Below the pieces are notes generated by a model. The model ran no database searches, had not been told where the DNA came from, and saw nothing but the letters and a program-made list of their open reading frames with translations. A stretch of DNA of 64,000 bases from an uncultured Pirellulales bacterium (GTDB lineage Bacteria; Planctomycetota; Planctomycetia; Pirellulales; Thermoguttaceae), in NCBI GenBank assembly GCA_938015445.1, contig CALLPE010000039.1:1-64000 (forward strand), in the 5' to 3' direction. Position numbers and translations under genes: made by a program. Shown here piece by piece: positions 19,211 to 28,342 of this stretch. Each line of letters begins with the position of its first letter. The first letter of the stretch is position 1.

Positions 19211-20503
19211 ATGAAACGGCGAAGTTTTCTTCGATCGTGTGGTGTGGTGGCCGTTGCGCCGCTATTTGTGCGCAGCGATGTGCTCGGTTCGGCAGCGACG
19301 CCGGGCGCCAACCAGCGGATCGTGCTGGCGATTATCGGCATGGGACAGCGTGGCAACCAGATGCTCCAGAACATCCCGCCCGCGGGCCGCGTGGCGGCAA
19401 TCTGTGACGCCGACCAGCGCAAGACAGCCGCGACTATGCGCGAGCATAAGGCGGAGTGGGCGGTTTTTCAGGACTATCGCAAGCTGATCGAGCGAAAGGA
19501 CTTGGACGCGGTGATCGTCGCCACATGCGACCACCATCACGTGCTGGCTGCGATGCTCGCGTGCCAGGCGGGCAAGGACGTCTATGTAGAAAAGCCTTTG
19601 TCGCTCTACATCCGCGAAGGCCGTGCGCTGGTCACCACCGCCAGAAAGTACGGCCGGGTGGTTCAGACCGGAACCCAGCAGCGTACGATGGAGATGAACC
19701 GCTTTGCGTGCGAATTCGTGCGTGGCGGCGGCATCGGAAAGGTTCGCGTCGTGGAATGCGTCAATTTCAAGGGCCCCTTGGCCTATCCGGCGGAGGGCTT
19801 GCCCGCCGAGCCGATCCCCGATGGACTTGATTGGGACCTCTGGCAAGGCCCGGCGCCCGCCCGCCCATTCAACCGCCGCCTTTTTGCCCATTGGACCGAC
19901 AAGGTCGGCGGTTGGTGGGGCCAGTGGGGCGACTACTCGAATGGGCAGTTGACGGGGTTGGGTTCCCACGCATTCGACATGGTGCAGTATGCTCTGGGGA
20001 TGGACGAAACAGGCCCTGTCGAGTTGTGGCCGATCGAGGAAGGCCCGGCGGCACGGCTTCGTTTTCGTTATGCCAACGGCGTCGAAGTACGGCTAAGCTT
20101 TCCCGACGAGGAACCATACCGCGGGCCTCGGTTGGGCGGTGTGTTCGTTGGTTCCGAGGCCAAGATGGAGATCAACCGCAACAAGTTCACTACTAACCCA
20201 CCGGACTTCATCAAGCACCCGCCCGACCCGGCATTGGCCCGGCAATGGGAGGGCGAGGGGTGGATCTGCCGGGGGCACGTTCAGAACTGGTTCGACTGCA
20301 TCATGTCGCGCGAAAAACCGACAGCCGACGTCGAGATCGGACACCGCACCGCCACGCTGTGCCAACTGTTGGTCATCACTCGGCAACTCGGCCGGCGCCT
20401 CCGCTGGGATCCTCAGAAAGAGGTATTCGTGGGCGACGACGAAGCCAACAAGCTGCTCGACCGCCCACGGCGCGACGGCTGGCAGCTTCCCCAACTCTCG
20501 TGA
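19211..20503 (+). CDS. Tat-exported Gfo/Idh/MocA-family oxidoreductase
   Basis: The protein has 430 residues. It starts with a twin-arginine signal (KRRSFLRSCG) and GGGAG upstream. The Rossmann nucleotide loop is GMGQRG (43-48), and the family EKP motif (127-129, context DVYVEKPLSLY) carries the catalytic-type lysine. The C-terminal alpha/beta domain with GSHAFDMVQYAL is typical of the family. Planctomycetes carry many such exported dehydrogenases, and several characterised relatives oxidise or epimerise sugars through 3-keto intermediates. It shares about the same architecture as the downstream 466-residue protein, and the two are probably paralogues. The substrate is not readable. Neighbouring glycosidases suggest a mono- or disaccharide. 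Confidence 0.82.
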   Translation: MKRRSFLRSCGVVAVAPLFVRSDVLGSAATPGANQRIVLAIIGMGQRGNQMLQNIPPAGRVAAICDADQRKTAATMREHKAEWAVFQDYRKLIERKDLDAVIVATCDHHHVLAAMLACQAGKDVYVEKPLSLYIREGRALVTTARKYGRVVQTGTQQRTMEMNRFACEFVRGGGIGKVRVVECVNFKGPLAYPAEGLPAEPIPDGLDWDLWQGPAPARPFNRRLFAHWTDKVGGWWGQWGDYSNGQLTGLGSHAFDMVQYALGMDETGPVELWPIEEGPAARLRFRYANGVEVRLSFPDEEPYRGPRLGGVFVGSEAKMEINRNKFTTNPPDFIKHPPDPALARQWEGEGWICRGHVQNWFDCIMSREKPTADVEIGHRTATLCQLLVITRQLGRRLRWDPQKEVFVGDDEANKLLDRPRRDGWQLPQLS

Positions 20504-20512
20504 TGGCGTCAA

Positions 20513-20603
20513 AGAGGGCCTAACAAAACAGCACCTCAAAAAGGTTTGGCTAAAGGCGTGCAAGTTATACAGTGGTAGGAAAGGTCGTTTTGTTAGAGGC
20601 TCT
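20513..20603. repeat. 91-bp element with 17-bp terminal inverted repeats (MITE-like)
   Basis: The ends at 20513-20529 and 20587-20603 are inverted repeats matching at 14 of 17 positions, with a perfect 10-bp core (CTAACAAAAC / GTTTTGTTAG). The interior of 57 bp codes for nothing recognisable. The length and ends resemble a miniature inverted-repeat element derived from an IS. It lies precisely between two Gfo/Idh genes. A clear target-site duplication is not visible. Confidence 0.4.
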
Positions 20604-20651
20604 AAGCGTACGAGCAACCAATAAACCTGTCTTTTGCCCGATTGGAGACTG

Positions 20652-22052
20652 ATGATGAAAAAGAACCCGCGAACTGACTATGGCGTCCATCAAGCGATCA
20701 CTCGGCGCTGGTTTGTACGTGCCGGAGCGGCTACCGCCTTGACTGCGGCTGCATGGAGCCGAGCCTACGGCGCGAATGAGCGGATCGGCGTTGGGCTGAT
20801 CGGCTATGGACTAGTCGGCCAAGTACATCTGCGACACGTGATGGCTCAGCCCGACGCCGAGATCGTCGCGGTGTCGGATGTGTATCAACCGCGTCTGGCG
20901 GCAGCGGCCGGCAGGCAGATTGCCCAGTACCGCGACTTCCGTAAACTGCTCGACCGCAAGGAGATAGATGCGGTAATTGTGGCCACACCCGATCACTGGC
21001 ACGCCCTGCAAACGATGATGGCCTGCGCGGCCGGCAAAGATGTGTACGTCGAAAAGCCACTCACGCTGTTCGTCCGCGAAGGCCGATGGATGGTCGATGT
21101 GGCCCGGCGGTACAAGCGCGTAGTTCAGGTGGGCGTGCAGGCACGCTCCGGCAGTCACGTGCGGCGTGCAGGCGAGGCGATTCGCGCCGGCAAGATCGGC
21201 CAGATCGTCGGCGTGGAGATCATCTTCTGCCGCAACCTTATGCCCGGCTTCGGCAACCCGCCGGATGGCCCGCCGCCGCCGGAACTCGATTGGGACATGT
21301 TTCTCGGCCCGGCGCCGATGCGACCGTACAATCCCAACCGCGGGATATATCATTTTCGCTGGTTTTGGGACTACTCGGGCGGCCAGATGACGAACCTTGG
21401 CCAGCACTCGCTCGATGTGGTCTATTGGCTCTTGGGACTTAAAGGGCCGAAGTCGGTCACGAGCATCGGCGGGCGCCGCTTCCTGAAAGACAATTGCGAG
21501 ACGCCCGACACGCAGGACGTGCTTCTAGAATACCCCGATTTTACCGTGTACTGCCAATGGCGGGAGGCCGCCGCTTCGGCCAGCGACGCCAGCATGGGGG
21601 CCGTGCGCTTCTGCGGCACGCGAGGCACCATGCCCCTGACGCGCGACTACTACGAAATCATCCCCGACAAGAAAGAAAACCCACTTAACGTGGTGGGACG
21701 GATCTTCGGCGGGCACCCCGTCGGTGGCCCACAGGTTACGCCGGAGGAACCAAGCTTCTGGACCGAACCGCACAAGGATGCGGCCACAAGCTGGACTGAA
21801 CAGTACGTCGGCCACGTGCGCAATTTCCTCGATTGCGTCAAATCGCGCAAGGAACCGATCGCCGATTTGGAAAGCAGCCATCGTGTAGCCACGGCCTGCC
21901 ACCTGGCTAACATTTCGCTGCGCACCGGCCGAAAAATCTTTTGGGATGCGGAAAAGGAGGAGATCATCGGTGATGCGGAAGCGGCCGCCATGCTCGTCCG
22001 CCCGTACCGCAAGCCGTGGGACGCCGAACTCCGCGCGCTGGGAGTCCGCTAA
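20652..22052 (+). CDS. Tat-exported Gfo/Idh/MocA-family oxidoreductase, second copy
   Basis: The protein has 466 residues from the ATG at 20652. An ATG at 20655 is equally plausible because GGAG lies at 20644-20647. The Tat motif is ITRRWFVRAGA (16-26). The Rossmann loop GYGLVG (51-56) and the EKP motif (134-136) are intact. The second domain contains DWDMFLGPAP and WFWDYSGGQMTNLGQHSLDV, a pattern typical of the large planctomycete branch of this family. It follows the paralogue at 19211 after about 150 bp containing a MITE-like element. The expected role is NAD(P)-dependent sugar or polyol dehydrogenation in the periplasm. It is the last gene of the same-strand glycan cluster; the next gene is on the other strand. 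Confidence 0.82.
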   Translation: MMKKNPRTDYGVHQAITRRWFVRAGAATALTAAAWSRAYGANERIGVGLIGYGLVGQVHLRHVMAQPDAEIVAVSDVYQPRLAAAAGRQIAQYRDFRKLLDRKEIDAVIVATPDHWHALQTMMACAAGKDVYVEKPLTLFVREGRWMVDVARRYKRVVQVGVQARSGSHVRRAGEAIRAGKIGQIVGVEIIFCRNLMPGFGNPPDGPPPPELDWDMFLGPAPMRPYNPNRGIYHFRWFWDYSGGQMTNLGQHSLDVVYWLLGLKGPKSVTSIGGRRFLKDNCETPDTQDVLLEYPDFTVYCQWREAAASASDASMGAVRFCGTRGTMPLTRDYYEIIPDKKENPLNVVGRIFGGHPVGGPQVTPEEPSFWTEPHKDAATSWTEQYVGHVRNFLDCVKSRKEPIADLESSHRVATACHLANISLRTGRKIFWDAEKEEIIGDAEAAAMLVRPYRKPWDAELRALGVR

Positions 22053-22415
22053 ACTCTAACAACTCGTTGTCACACTCGGCCGCGGCATGGTACCAGCCGA
22101 TCGGTCGTTCAAGCCAACCGACGTCGCCCAAGGTGCGTGGGCGCCGTCCGATTCGATCGCGCGCACCGACAGTGAAATATGGCTGGCCTACTCAACGCAC
22201 TGCCAACCCATTTGCCGCCGAAGTTCTCGAAAAGCGCTGGCCCATCGGCCGGGGCGACGAACGCGGAGCGCGCAGCGTGGCAACAGTCCACAGTGCCCAG
22301 GCATTGCCGATAAAGGCAAATTGGCGAGTCCTCGCGTGGGCAGTGCTTCAGTCCCGCATGATTCACAGTATCGAGGCCACGGTTCCCGGACAAGATTCGA
22401 GAACGACTGTTCTCC
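22053..22415. other. Convergent intergenic region, nothing recognised
   Basis: This is the gap between the end of the glycan cluster (+) and the end of thiG (-). No plausible gene, terminator hairpin with a T tract or repeat was found. The frames open here lack ribosome-binding sites and family-like motifs. Confidence 0.5.
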
Positions 22416-23246
22416 TCACTGCCGAGAGTGGGCCGGGGCGATCGTGCCTTCCAGCGGGCTGCTGGCGGTGGCGTATAGCCGCTTGGGAATGCGGCCGGCC
22501 AAGTACGCTAGCCGGCCCGACTCGGCCGCCAGCCGCATCGCTCGGGCCATCCGCAGCGGGTCTTTGGCGTGGGCGATGCCGGTGTTCAGCAGCACCCCAT
22601 CCACGCCCAGCTCCATGGCAATGGTCACGTCGCTGGCGGTGCCTACGCCGGCATCGACAATCACCGGGTAGTCAGGGTCGCCGTCTTTAAGATACTCGAG
22701 ACAAATGCGGATGGCATTCGGGTTGAGTATGCCCTGCCCGGAACCAATCGGGCTGCCGGCCGGCATCACGCTAGTGGCCCCAGCCTGTTTGAGCCGTTTG
22801 GCAATCACCGGGTCGTCGGTGGTATAGACCAGCACTTGAAAGCCCTCGGCCACCAGCCGCTCGGTCGCTTCCAAGGTGGCCACGGGGTCGGGCAACAGTG
22901 TCTTCGGGTCGCCTAGCACTTCTAGCTTCACCCACTTGGCCCCGGGATTGCCGAGTTGTTGGAGTATTTCGCGCCCTAGCCGGGCGACGCGGATGGCGTC
23001 CTCGGCCGTGTAACAGCCCGCGGTGTTGGGCAAGATGGTGTAACGGTTCGTGTCGATGTAATCCAGAAGGTTCTTGCCGCTGGAGTCGATCAGCCGTTCG
23101 CGGCGGACGGCCACAGTGATGCACTCCGCGCCAGACAGGTCCAGCGCCTGGCGCATCAGCTCGTAGCTGGCGTACTTGCCGGTGCCGACAATCAACCGAC
23201 TGGAGAACTGGTATGAACCAATACGCAGCAAGTCGTTTCCGAGCAT
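22416..23246 (-). CDS. thiG: Thiazole synthase ThiG
   Basis: The protein has 276 residues, close to the usual 255-270. ThiG is the TIM-barrel enzyme that makes the thiazole phosphate ring of thiamine from deoxyxylulose phosphate, dehydroglycine and the sulfur carried by ThiS thiocarboxylate. The family landmarks are all present: [10 protein letters not shown] near the N-terminus, the Schiff-base lysine K107 in [21 protein letters not shown] in the phosphate-binding region, and [12 protein letters not shown] followed by [14 protein letters not shown]. Upstream on the same strand is thiS, separated by 116 bp. The C-terminus has a short extra tail (about 10 residues) relative to the family core. 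Confidence 0.95.
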   Translation of the reverse strand: MLGNDLLRIGSYQFSSRLIVGTGKYASYELMRQALDLSGAECITVAVRRERLIDSSGKNLLDYIDTNRYTILPNTAGCYTAEDAIRVARLGREILQQLGNPGAKWVKLEVLGDPKTLLPDPVATLEATERLVAEGFQVLVYTTDDPVIAKRLKQAGATSVMPAGSPIGSGQGILNPNAIRICLEYLKDGDPDYPVIVDAGVGTASDVTIAMELGVDGVLLNTGIAHAKDPLRMARAMRLAAESGRLAYLAGRIPKRLYATASSPLEGTIAPAHSRQ

Positions 23247-23362
23247 AGCTGTATCCCTGGCAGAACAAGGTAGCAGACGAGGCGGCTTTTTAGTGGTGGC
23301 GCAGCGCGTGTCAGCAGGACGCAGAACCGGGCAGGCACACCGCTATCCGCCAAGCATGCCGC

Positions 23363-23563
23363 TCATCCGCCGCCCACAAGAGTAACTATTTCCACCCGAT
23401 CGCCCGGCTGAAGCCGATAATCCTCGTGCTGTTGCCGGGGAATCAATTGCAGGTTCACCTCGACGGCCAGCGGTCGGCCGGCCAGTCCTAATTGCTCCAA
23501 CAGCGCGGCCAGCGTCGTTCCCTCAGGAACCTGGCGCGACTGGCCATTGACGGTGATTGCCAT
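23363..23563 (-). CDS. thiS: Sulfur carrier protein ThiS
   Basis: The protein has 66 residues, the normal size of this beta-grasp carrier. The frame extends 8 codons further upstream, but the ATG at 23563 gives the usual family start (MAITVNGQ). The C-terminus ends in VGGG; the final Gly is the carboxylate that is adenylated and thiocarboxylated before sulfur transfer to ThiG. The motif GDRVEIVTLVGGG matches the family. It is transcribed toward thiG. No TPP riboswitch was recognised upstream. Confidence 0.92.
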   Translation of the reverse strand: MAITVNGQSRQVPEGTTLAALLEQLGLAGRPLAVEVNLQLIPRQQHEDYRLQPGDRVEIVTLVGGG

Positions 23564-23697
23564 GCAACTGTTCACCGCTTGAAACAACGCAGCGGAAAAA
23601 ACGTCACCGAAAAGCGCTGGTGGCGCAGTCCAGCGCTAGCCCGGCCCCGGCCAAAGACTGTGCCCACACGTCCTCGGTTAAACCAACTACTTAACGG

Positions 23698-24234
23698 CTA
23701 ATTTGTGCCACCGGGAATCGTGCCCACGGCCGGTCCGGCTGCCGCGCGGAAGCGTGTCACATCTAGCGGGATAAAAGGCGCTTTAGCGCCGGTCAAGTGG
23801 GCTTGCGGCGTCCAAGGCAATGTGTATGCCGCCACCTTTCCGGTCGTCACTTCGGCAATGTACACAGCGCACCTGGCTACGCCCGAGTGCCCTGGCCCAC
23901 GCCGCAAATTGGCCATTCCCGTCACCATCATAAACCGTGGGTTTTTCGCAGGGTCTATGCCCAGGTCTTGTAGCACGTTGTAGGTAAAGAACGAGGTGAA
24001 CTTGCCTGTGTTCCTGCTGAGCACCACAGCTCTCAAGTCGCCGGTGAGGAAATCGAGGAAGAAAACGGCCTCCGCATCTTCGTCCACCGGGCCGGTGGCT
24101 ACGGCGAAGGTGTCGATTCTGTCGGTGGCCACCGCCCGTAGAGGCGTTTCCGGCCAAACACCCGACAGCACCAACCCCGCTATTACCCCAATGAACAACC
24201 AGACCAACGGATTACGCTTTAGCATCTTGGGCAT
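23698..24234 (-). CDS. Membrane-anchored protein of unknown function (planctomycete type)
   Basis: The protein has 178 residues; the ATG at 24234 was chosen because AGGAGG lies 7 bases upstream. A single hydrophobic segment (about residues 8-27, context LVWLFIGVIAGLVLSGVW) anchors it, with the rest outside. The soluble part contains RAVATDRIDTFAVATGPVD and FFLDFLTGDLRAVVLS. These look like strands of a beta-rich domain and are familiar from planctomycete hypothetical proteins. No catalytic motif is evident. It lies 134 bp upstream of thiS on the same strand, but nothing links it to thiamine synthesis. Confidence 0.75.
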   Translation of the reverse strand: MPKMLKRNPLVWLFIGVIAGLVLSGVWPETPLRAVATDRIDTFAVATGPVDEDAEAVFFLDFLTGDLRAVVLSRNTGKFTSFFTYNVLQDLGIDPAKNPRFMMVTGMANLRRGPGHSGVARCAVYIAEVTTGKVAAYTLPWTPQAHLTGAKAPFIPLDVTRFRAAAGPAVGTIPGGTN

Positions 24235-25066
24235 GAACAAGCCTCCTGAAAAAGCCGCCCCGATCGGGAATATTTTCTTGTACTTGTTTCAGTCAGGCCC
24301 GACGTGCCGCCGGCGCCAATGTAGCTCTGGGCATCAATACCGCCGGAGAGGCAAACCGCAACCCGAGGTAAAGCTATTCCTTCCGCTTGCCGCAGTCCCG
24401 CACGGCAACAAGACACACCGCCGAGCAAACAATTTGCTACTACGGCGGTTGGTTCTGCGCCGCGCGGCACCGATCGATCAGCGCTTCAGCATGGCACACC
24501 CCTGCGACCGCCGGCTGCCTTAGTAGAATGATACACTTTCGGCTTATCGCCCGCCAGAGGGCTTTAATTGTTAGGGACTGTTTGCCTTCTAACCGCGATG
24601 GTCACCAGCGAGAACGGAAATGCTAGTAATCGGACGAAAAGTGAAGCTCGGGCGGAAAGCTGTCGGGATTGATGGCGCCGCTAGGCTAAGAATCGATGCC
24701 GTGCCTGTGCTGCGCGGACTAGCTCAAGTGACCTCTTGGTCCACTGACTTTTTTAGCTGGGCAATAGGGCCTGCTCCAACAACAAGCGGCCTAAAAAAGC
24801 ATACGGCGATAGCGTGGAATCTTCCTGCTAACACTCGCTAACGCAACCCCGCCAGGCATTTCAAACAGACCACAATCTAGGCGAGTATGAGCGATGCTTG
24901 GTGGATAGCGGCTTGCCGTAGGTATCGGCCGCCGTAGCCGCCGCCAGTTGCCGTAGCCGCCGCCGGTTGCACGCTTGAGCTAAGCAGAGCCTTTGGAAGC
25001 ACCGCAATTGCGGCGCCGTTGGTTCTCTAGGAGTAAATGGTTCTCTAGCAGCAGAGGAAGGCGGAG
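24235..25066. other. 0.8-kb region without a recognised gene
   Basis: The short frames here lack ribosome-binding sites, family motifs and normal composition. Two structures stand out. One is a 9-bp inverted repeat CTTTTTTAG (24748-24756) / CTAAAAAAG (24791-24799) separated by 34 bases. The other is a GCC-rich tandem repeat at 24931-24968. Part of the region should hold the promoter of the 178-residue membrane protein, but no convincing promoter could be chosen. Confidence 0.4.
24931..24968. repeat. Two-copy 19-bp GCC-rich tandem repeat
   Basis: Two adjacent 19-bp units start at 24931 and 24950 and differ at one base (A or G at unit position 16). Each consists of GCCGTA followed by GCCGCC-rich sequence. 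It lies just downstream of the molybdopterin oxidoreductase gene. Confidence 0.6.
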
Positions 25067-28000
25067 TTAATTGCCGGAGGTGCCAGCCCGGATAGGCTCG
25101 AGTCTCACGTGGGTATCGTAGAAGCTCACACTGCCGCCCACCGGATCGAACATGCAGGTGTTCTTCACTACCGGGTCGGTCCACATTACGGCGTTGGCGT
25201 GGACTCCCAGGGTGCGGCGTTTTTCGCCGCGGATCACAATACCGTCGATTTCCACATCCGAGGCGCCGGTAGCCCAGTGTCCGAATCCCAAAGCAAAACT
25301 GATGACGCCAGGCCGGATGGTCTGCGTAACAACCAGTTTGCCGATTATCGGTTTTCTGCCCGCCGCCCCTAGATCGTACTGCCCCTCGACATTGGTGGCA
25401 CTAGTGATCTTGACATGCTGCCCGTGAACCAAACCCAATCGCTCGGCATCGCGCGGGTTGATCAATATTCCGTTTTCGGGCATCAAAGCCGACAACCAGG
25501 GGTTTGCGATCGTTCGGCTTTTAGTCTGGCTGATCACCCGATGCGTAATCAATGCAAGTTCATAGCCTTTGCGATAGTCGTCTGGCTCACGACCGTCGAA
25601 CGAGCGTATTGGGACATAACAGGCATACCCTGGGTAATGCTGGCCTGTGCCCGCGTGAATAGTGGATGCCGTCTTCTCTTGATAGAGGTTGAGCAAGGCG
25701 CCGTAAGCGTTGGCCACCCGATTGCCCCGGTAACCCTTTTCGTAATCGTCGAAGCGCCCGCCGCGAGACAGTACGTACACAACCTTGGGCCACATCTTTT
25801 CGCCGACGATACTGCGCCAACGCACAGGGTCGAATACACTGGCCGGCAAATGTCGGCGGGCGGCAAGGAATGACTCCACCTCGCGTTGATCGGCATCGGG
25901 CACATTCTGCGAACCATCCGGCTTCTCGCCGAATGCCAAATTCGCCACCGCCCGCAAGTAGAAGTCGTCGGGATGCCTCAACGGCAAGCCCTCACCGAAA
26001 GCTGCCTCCCCAAATCCCGGCAGATTCAGTCGCTCCGCGATAGCCAACAACAAAGCTTCGAAGCTGATGGGTATTTTCTGACCGAAGACCGTACATTCCT
26101 CCGGGATAGGCGCGATGACCGGCTGACGAACAGGTTGAACCTTTTGCGGTATATTGGGGTGACTGCCCTGAAACTCCCAACGTTCCAGAAAACTCAAGTC
26201 CGGAAAAATGTAATCGGCATACATCGAGGTGCTGCCTATCAGGATGTCCACCGCAATATACAGGGGCAACTTCTCGGTGTCGCTCAGAATTTGTGTATTG
26301 GTGTGCCCCGCCGGAAGTGCATAATTGGGTGCCCCCATATAAATGAACAAGACCTTGACCGGATAGGGATAGGCATCCCCAATCGACGGGATGATTTCCT
26401 CATACACGTCGCTAGAGAGAGGATACCAGTTTCTCTTGGCCGGGTAACCCGAGAAAAGCGTGGTCTTTTCATAGTCGACATTATGGCGGATGGAACTAAT
26501 CCCGAAGGCCGTGATTTTGTTGGGGTGGGCTTCCAGATCGAACAGTTTTCCCTTTCCCTTGGTGTCCCAGGTGGTAGCCTTGATCATCCCTCCTTTGGCA
26601 TCGAAGTTGCCAAGAAGCATGTTCAATGTCATCCAGCACAGCACGTTGTAGAATCCGTTGGTATGCTGTGCCGGACCTCGATGCACGTCCACGCACGCCG
26701 CTTTGCCATAACTAGTCAATTCCCGTGCCACGGCGATGATATCGCCCTCTTTTACGCCGGCCAATTCAGCCCATTCCGCTATGGTGTGCTGGCAAGCCGA
26801 TTCGTAGAGGATTTGCAAGGCGCTTTTGACGAGGGTGCCGTCTGGCAGGCTGGTGTTCACGAAGAGGTCAGCGAACACAGGATTCTTTTCGTCGTTGGGA
26901 TCGACGGCGGTAGGCTTTCCATCGACCATCACTACGAGGAACTTCTCCACATATTGCCCTTTTCCGTCCGCAGTAGGCCGAGTTTGCGGTTCCGCTAACG
27001 CCCGACCGTCGATCTTCACCTCCGCGGCCCGGACCAGTTTCCCCGGTACGCCGTCGTGAATGGCCACCAACCACGAGGCGTTGCACCAACTGTTTTCCCC
27101 GCATGCCAAAGCCGCCGCCTTGTTAGCGCAGGACAAAAACTTGGCGTCGTAACGTTTTTCCTCGATCATCCAGCGGATCATGGCCAGGGCGACGGCGGCA
27201 TCCGTCCCCGGCTTCAGGGGCAGCCACTTCCAAGCTTTGCTAGCAAGCTTGCTGAAGCGCGGATCGGCCACAGCGATCTTGGTTCGCCCGGTCGCTAGGT
27301 TGTTTGTCAGTCGAACAGTGCGATTAGGTGGTCCGTAATTGGCCTCGAAAAGGTTAGCGCCCACGAAAAGTATGAACCTGGCGTTCTCCGTATCGGCTTG
27401 CCAATAGAACTTCTGGCCGTTGGTAAACTTTCCGTCAACGTATTGCTCGCTGATGGCTTTACAAGTGAAATACAACGAGCCTTGGCAAACTGTCGTGTGA
27501 CCATGCGCGTTGACTGTACCCAGTGCGGCTGCGAAACGTTTGTACAAGTCGCCGCGTCCGTCTTTCAGTCGTCCCCAGGCAAGGACGATTTGATTGTTCT
27601 TGGGACCGAGGTCTGGGTGATCAGGGTCGATAAGCACGTCCAGATGGGCAGCATATTTCGCTTTGAAGGCCGCCACCAATTCCTTTTTCTTAGAATGGTC
27701 TTTCTCATTCCACATGGCCTTGATGTCGGCGTCCATGGCCTTGGAGATGGTCGGGTCCTTCAGCGCAAGGCAGGACGCTAATCCCTCGACCACCCGGTTC
27801 TCTTCGCCGGGCACGTGTTGAAAGAGCTTCCCGCCTTCGCAGATTTCCCGGACGGCCTGTTCGAAGGGGATGGTGATCCACTTGTTTTCGCCACGCTTGC
27901 CCGCGCGCTTTAGCACCTTGCGAATTCGGTACGGATCGTAGGCCGATTGCAGACCGGACTGGCCTTTAGGGCAGATGGCTCCGTCCACAGCCGCGGCGTC

Positions 28001-28342
28001 GGCCGGGTGAGTGGCATAAGGCAGATGCGGGACCATCGTCCAAGGGCTGTAGGGATTTCCGTCGATTTTGGCCACGAATCCATCTTGAATTTTGCATTTG
28101 ATCCCGCAACCCGTGTTACATTGCAGACATGCGCTGTAGATGATGCTCTCGGGTTGAGCCAACTGGTAAGTGGCGTCTGGCCGCGCGGTGTTCAAAATGG
28201 CCGAGCCGCGAACGCCTCCGTCCTCGGCACCGAAGGCGATTCCGGCCTTGGCCATGGCCGATAGCATACTACCGCCTAGTAACGCGCCGCCGGCCAAGAA
28301 TTCACGGCGTGTCTGATATTGCGAATGCTCGTTGGTATTCAT
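25067..28342 (-). CDS. Molybdopterin oxidoreductase catalytic subunit, TtrA/PsrA-like
   Basis: The protein has 1091 residues. The Tat signal is TRREFLAGGA (11-20). A [4Fe-4S] site is formed by C72-x2-C75-x3-C79 and C124 (context ICPKG), and the predicted Mo ligand is C286 in TTVCQGSLYF. A Cys ligand fits the tetrathionate, polysulfide/thiosulfate and arsenate branch of the DMSO-reductase superfamily, and excludes Asp-ligated nitrate reductases. The length is close to TtrA (about 1000 residues) and larger than typical PsrA or ArrA. The C-terminal domain (context FALGFGHWATG) is present. It is the last gene of a B-C-A operon, with its ATG overlapping the membrane-subunit stop (ATGA) and GAGG 6 bases before it. 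Catalysis is on the periplasmic face, with electrons from quinol through the other subunits. The substrate is inferred, not shown. Confidence 0.85.
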   Translation of the reverse strand: MNTNEHSQYQTRREFLAGGALLGGSMLSAMAKAGIAFGAEDGGVRGSAILNTARPDATYQLAQPESIIYSACLQCNTGCGIKCKIQDGFVAKIDGNPYSPWTMVPHLPYATHPADAAAVDGAICPKGQSGLQSAYDPYRIRKVLKRAGKRGENKWITIPFEQAVREICEGGKLFQHVPGEENRVVEGLASCLALKDPTISKAMDADIKAMWNEKDHSKKKELVAAFKAKYAAHLDVLIDPDHPDLGPKNNQIVLAWGRLKDGRGDLYKRFAAALGTVNAHGHTTVCQGSLYFTCKAISEQYVDGKFTNGQKFYWQADTENARFILFVGANLFEANYGPPNRTVRLTNNLATGRTKIAVADPRFSKLASKAWKWLPLKPGTDAAVALAMIRWMIEEKRYDAKFLSCANKAAALACGENSWCNASWLVAIHDGVPGKLVRAAEVKIDGRALAEPQTRPTADGKGQYVEKFLVVMVDGKPTAVDPNDEKNPVFADLFVNTSLPDGTLVKSALQILYESACQHTIAEWAELAGVKEGDIIAVARELTSYGKAACVDVHRGPAQHTNGFYNVLCWMTLNMLLGNFDAKGGMIKATTWDTKGKGKLFDLEAHPNKITAFGISSIRHNVDYEKTTLFSGYPAKRNWYPLSSDVYEEIIPSIGDAYPYPVKVLFIYMGAPNYALPAGHTNTQILSDTEKLPLYIAVDILIGSTSMYADYIFPDLSFLERWEFQGSHPNIPQKVQPVRQPVIAPIPEECTVFGQKIPISFEALLLAIAERLNLPGFGEAAFGEGLPLRHPDDFYLRAVANLAFGEKPDGSQNVPDADQREVESFLAARRHLPASVFDPVRWRSIVGEKMWPKVVYVLSRGGRFDDYEKGYRGNRVANAYGALLNLYQEKTASTIHAGTGQHYPGYACYVPIRSFDGREPDDYRKGYELALITHRVISQTKSRTIANPWLSALMPENGILINPRDAERLGLVHGQHVKITSATNVEGQYDLGAAGRKPIIGKLVVTQTIRPGVISFALGFGHWATGASDVEIDGIVIRGEKRRTLGVHANAVMWTDPVVKNTCMFDPVGGSVSFYDTHVRLEPIRAGTSGN

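Noticed and set aside
23564-23697. TPP riboswitch upstream of thiS
   Set aside because: The conserved CTGAGA and ACCTGATC-type elements were not found on the - strand here.
24620-24841. A 73-codon + strand frame in the large gap
   Set aside because: No ribosome-binding site and no recognisable motif; includes the inverted repeat.
25067-28342. Nitrate reductase (NarG/NapA) or formate dehydrogenase
   Set aside because: The predicted metal ligand is Cys in TTVCQGS, the membrane subunit is NrfD-like, and no NarJ/NapD or hydrogenase partners are present.
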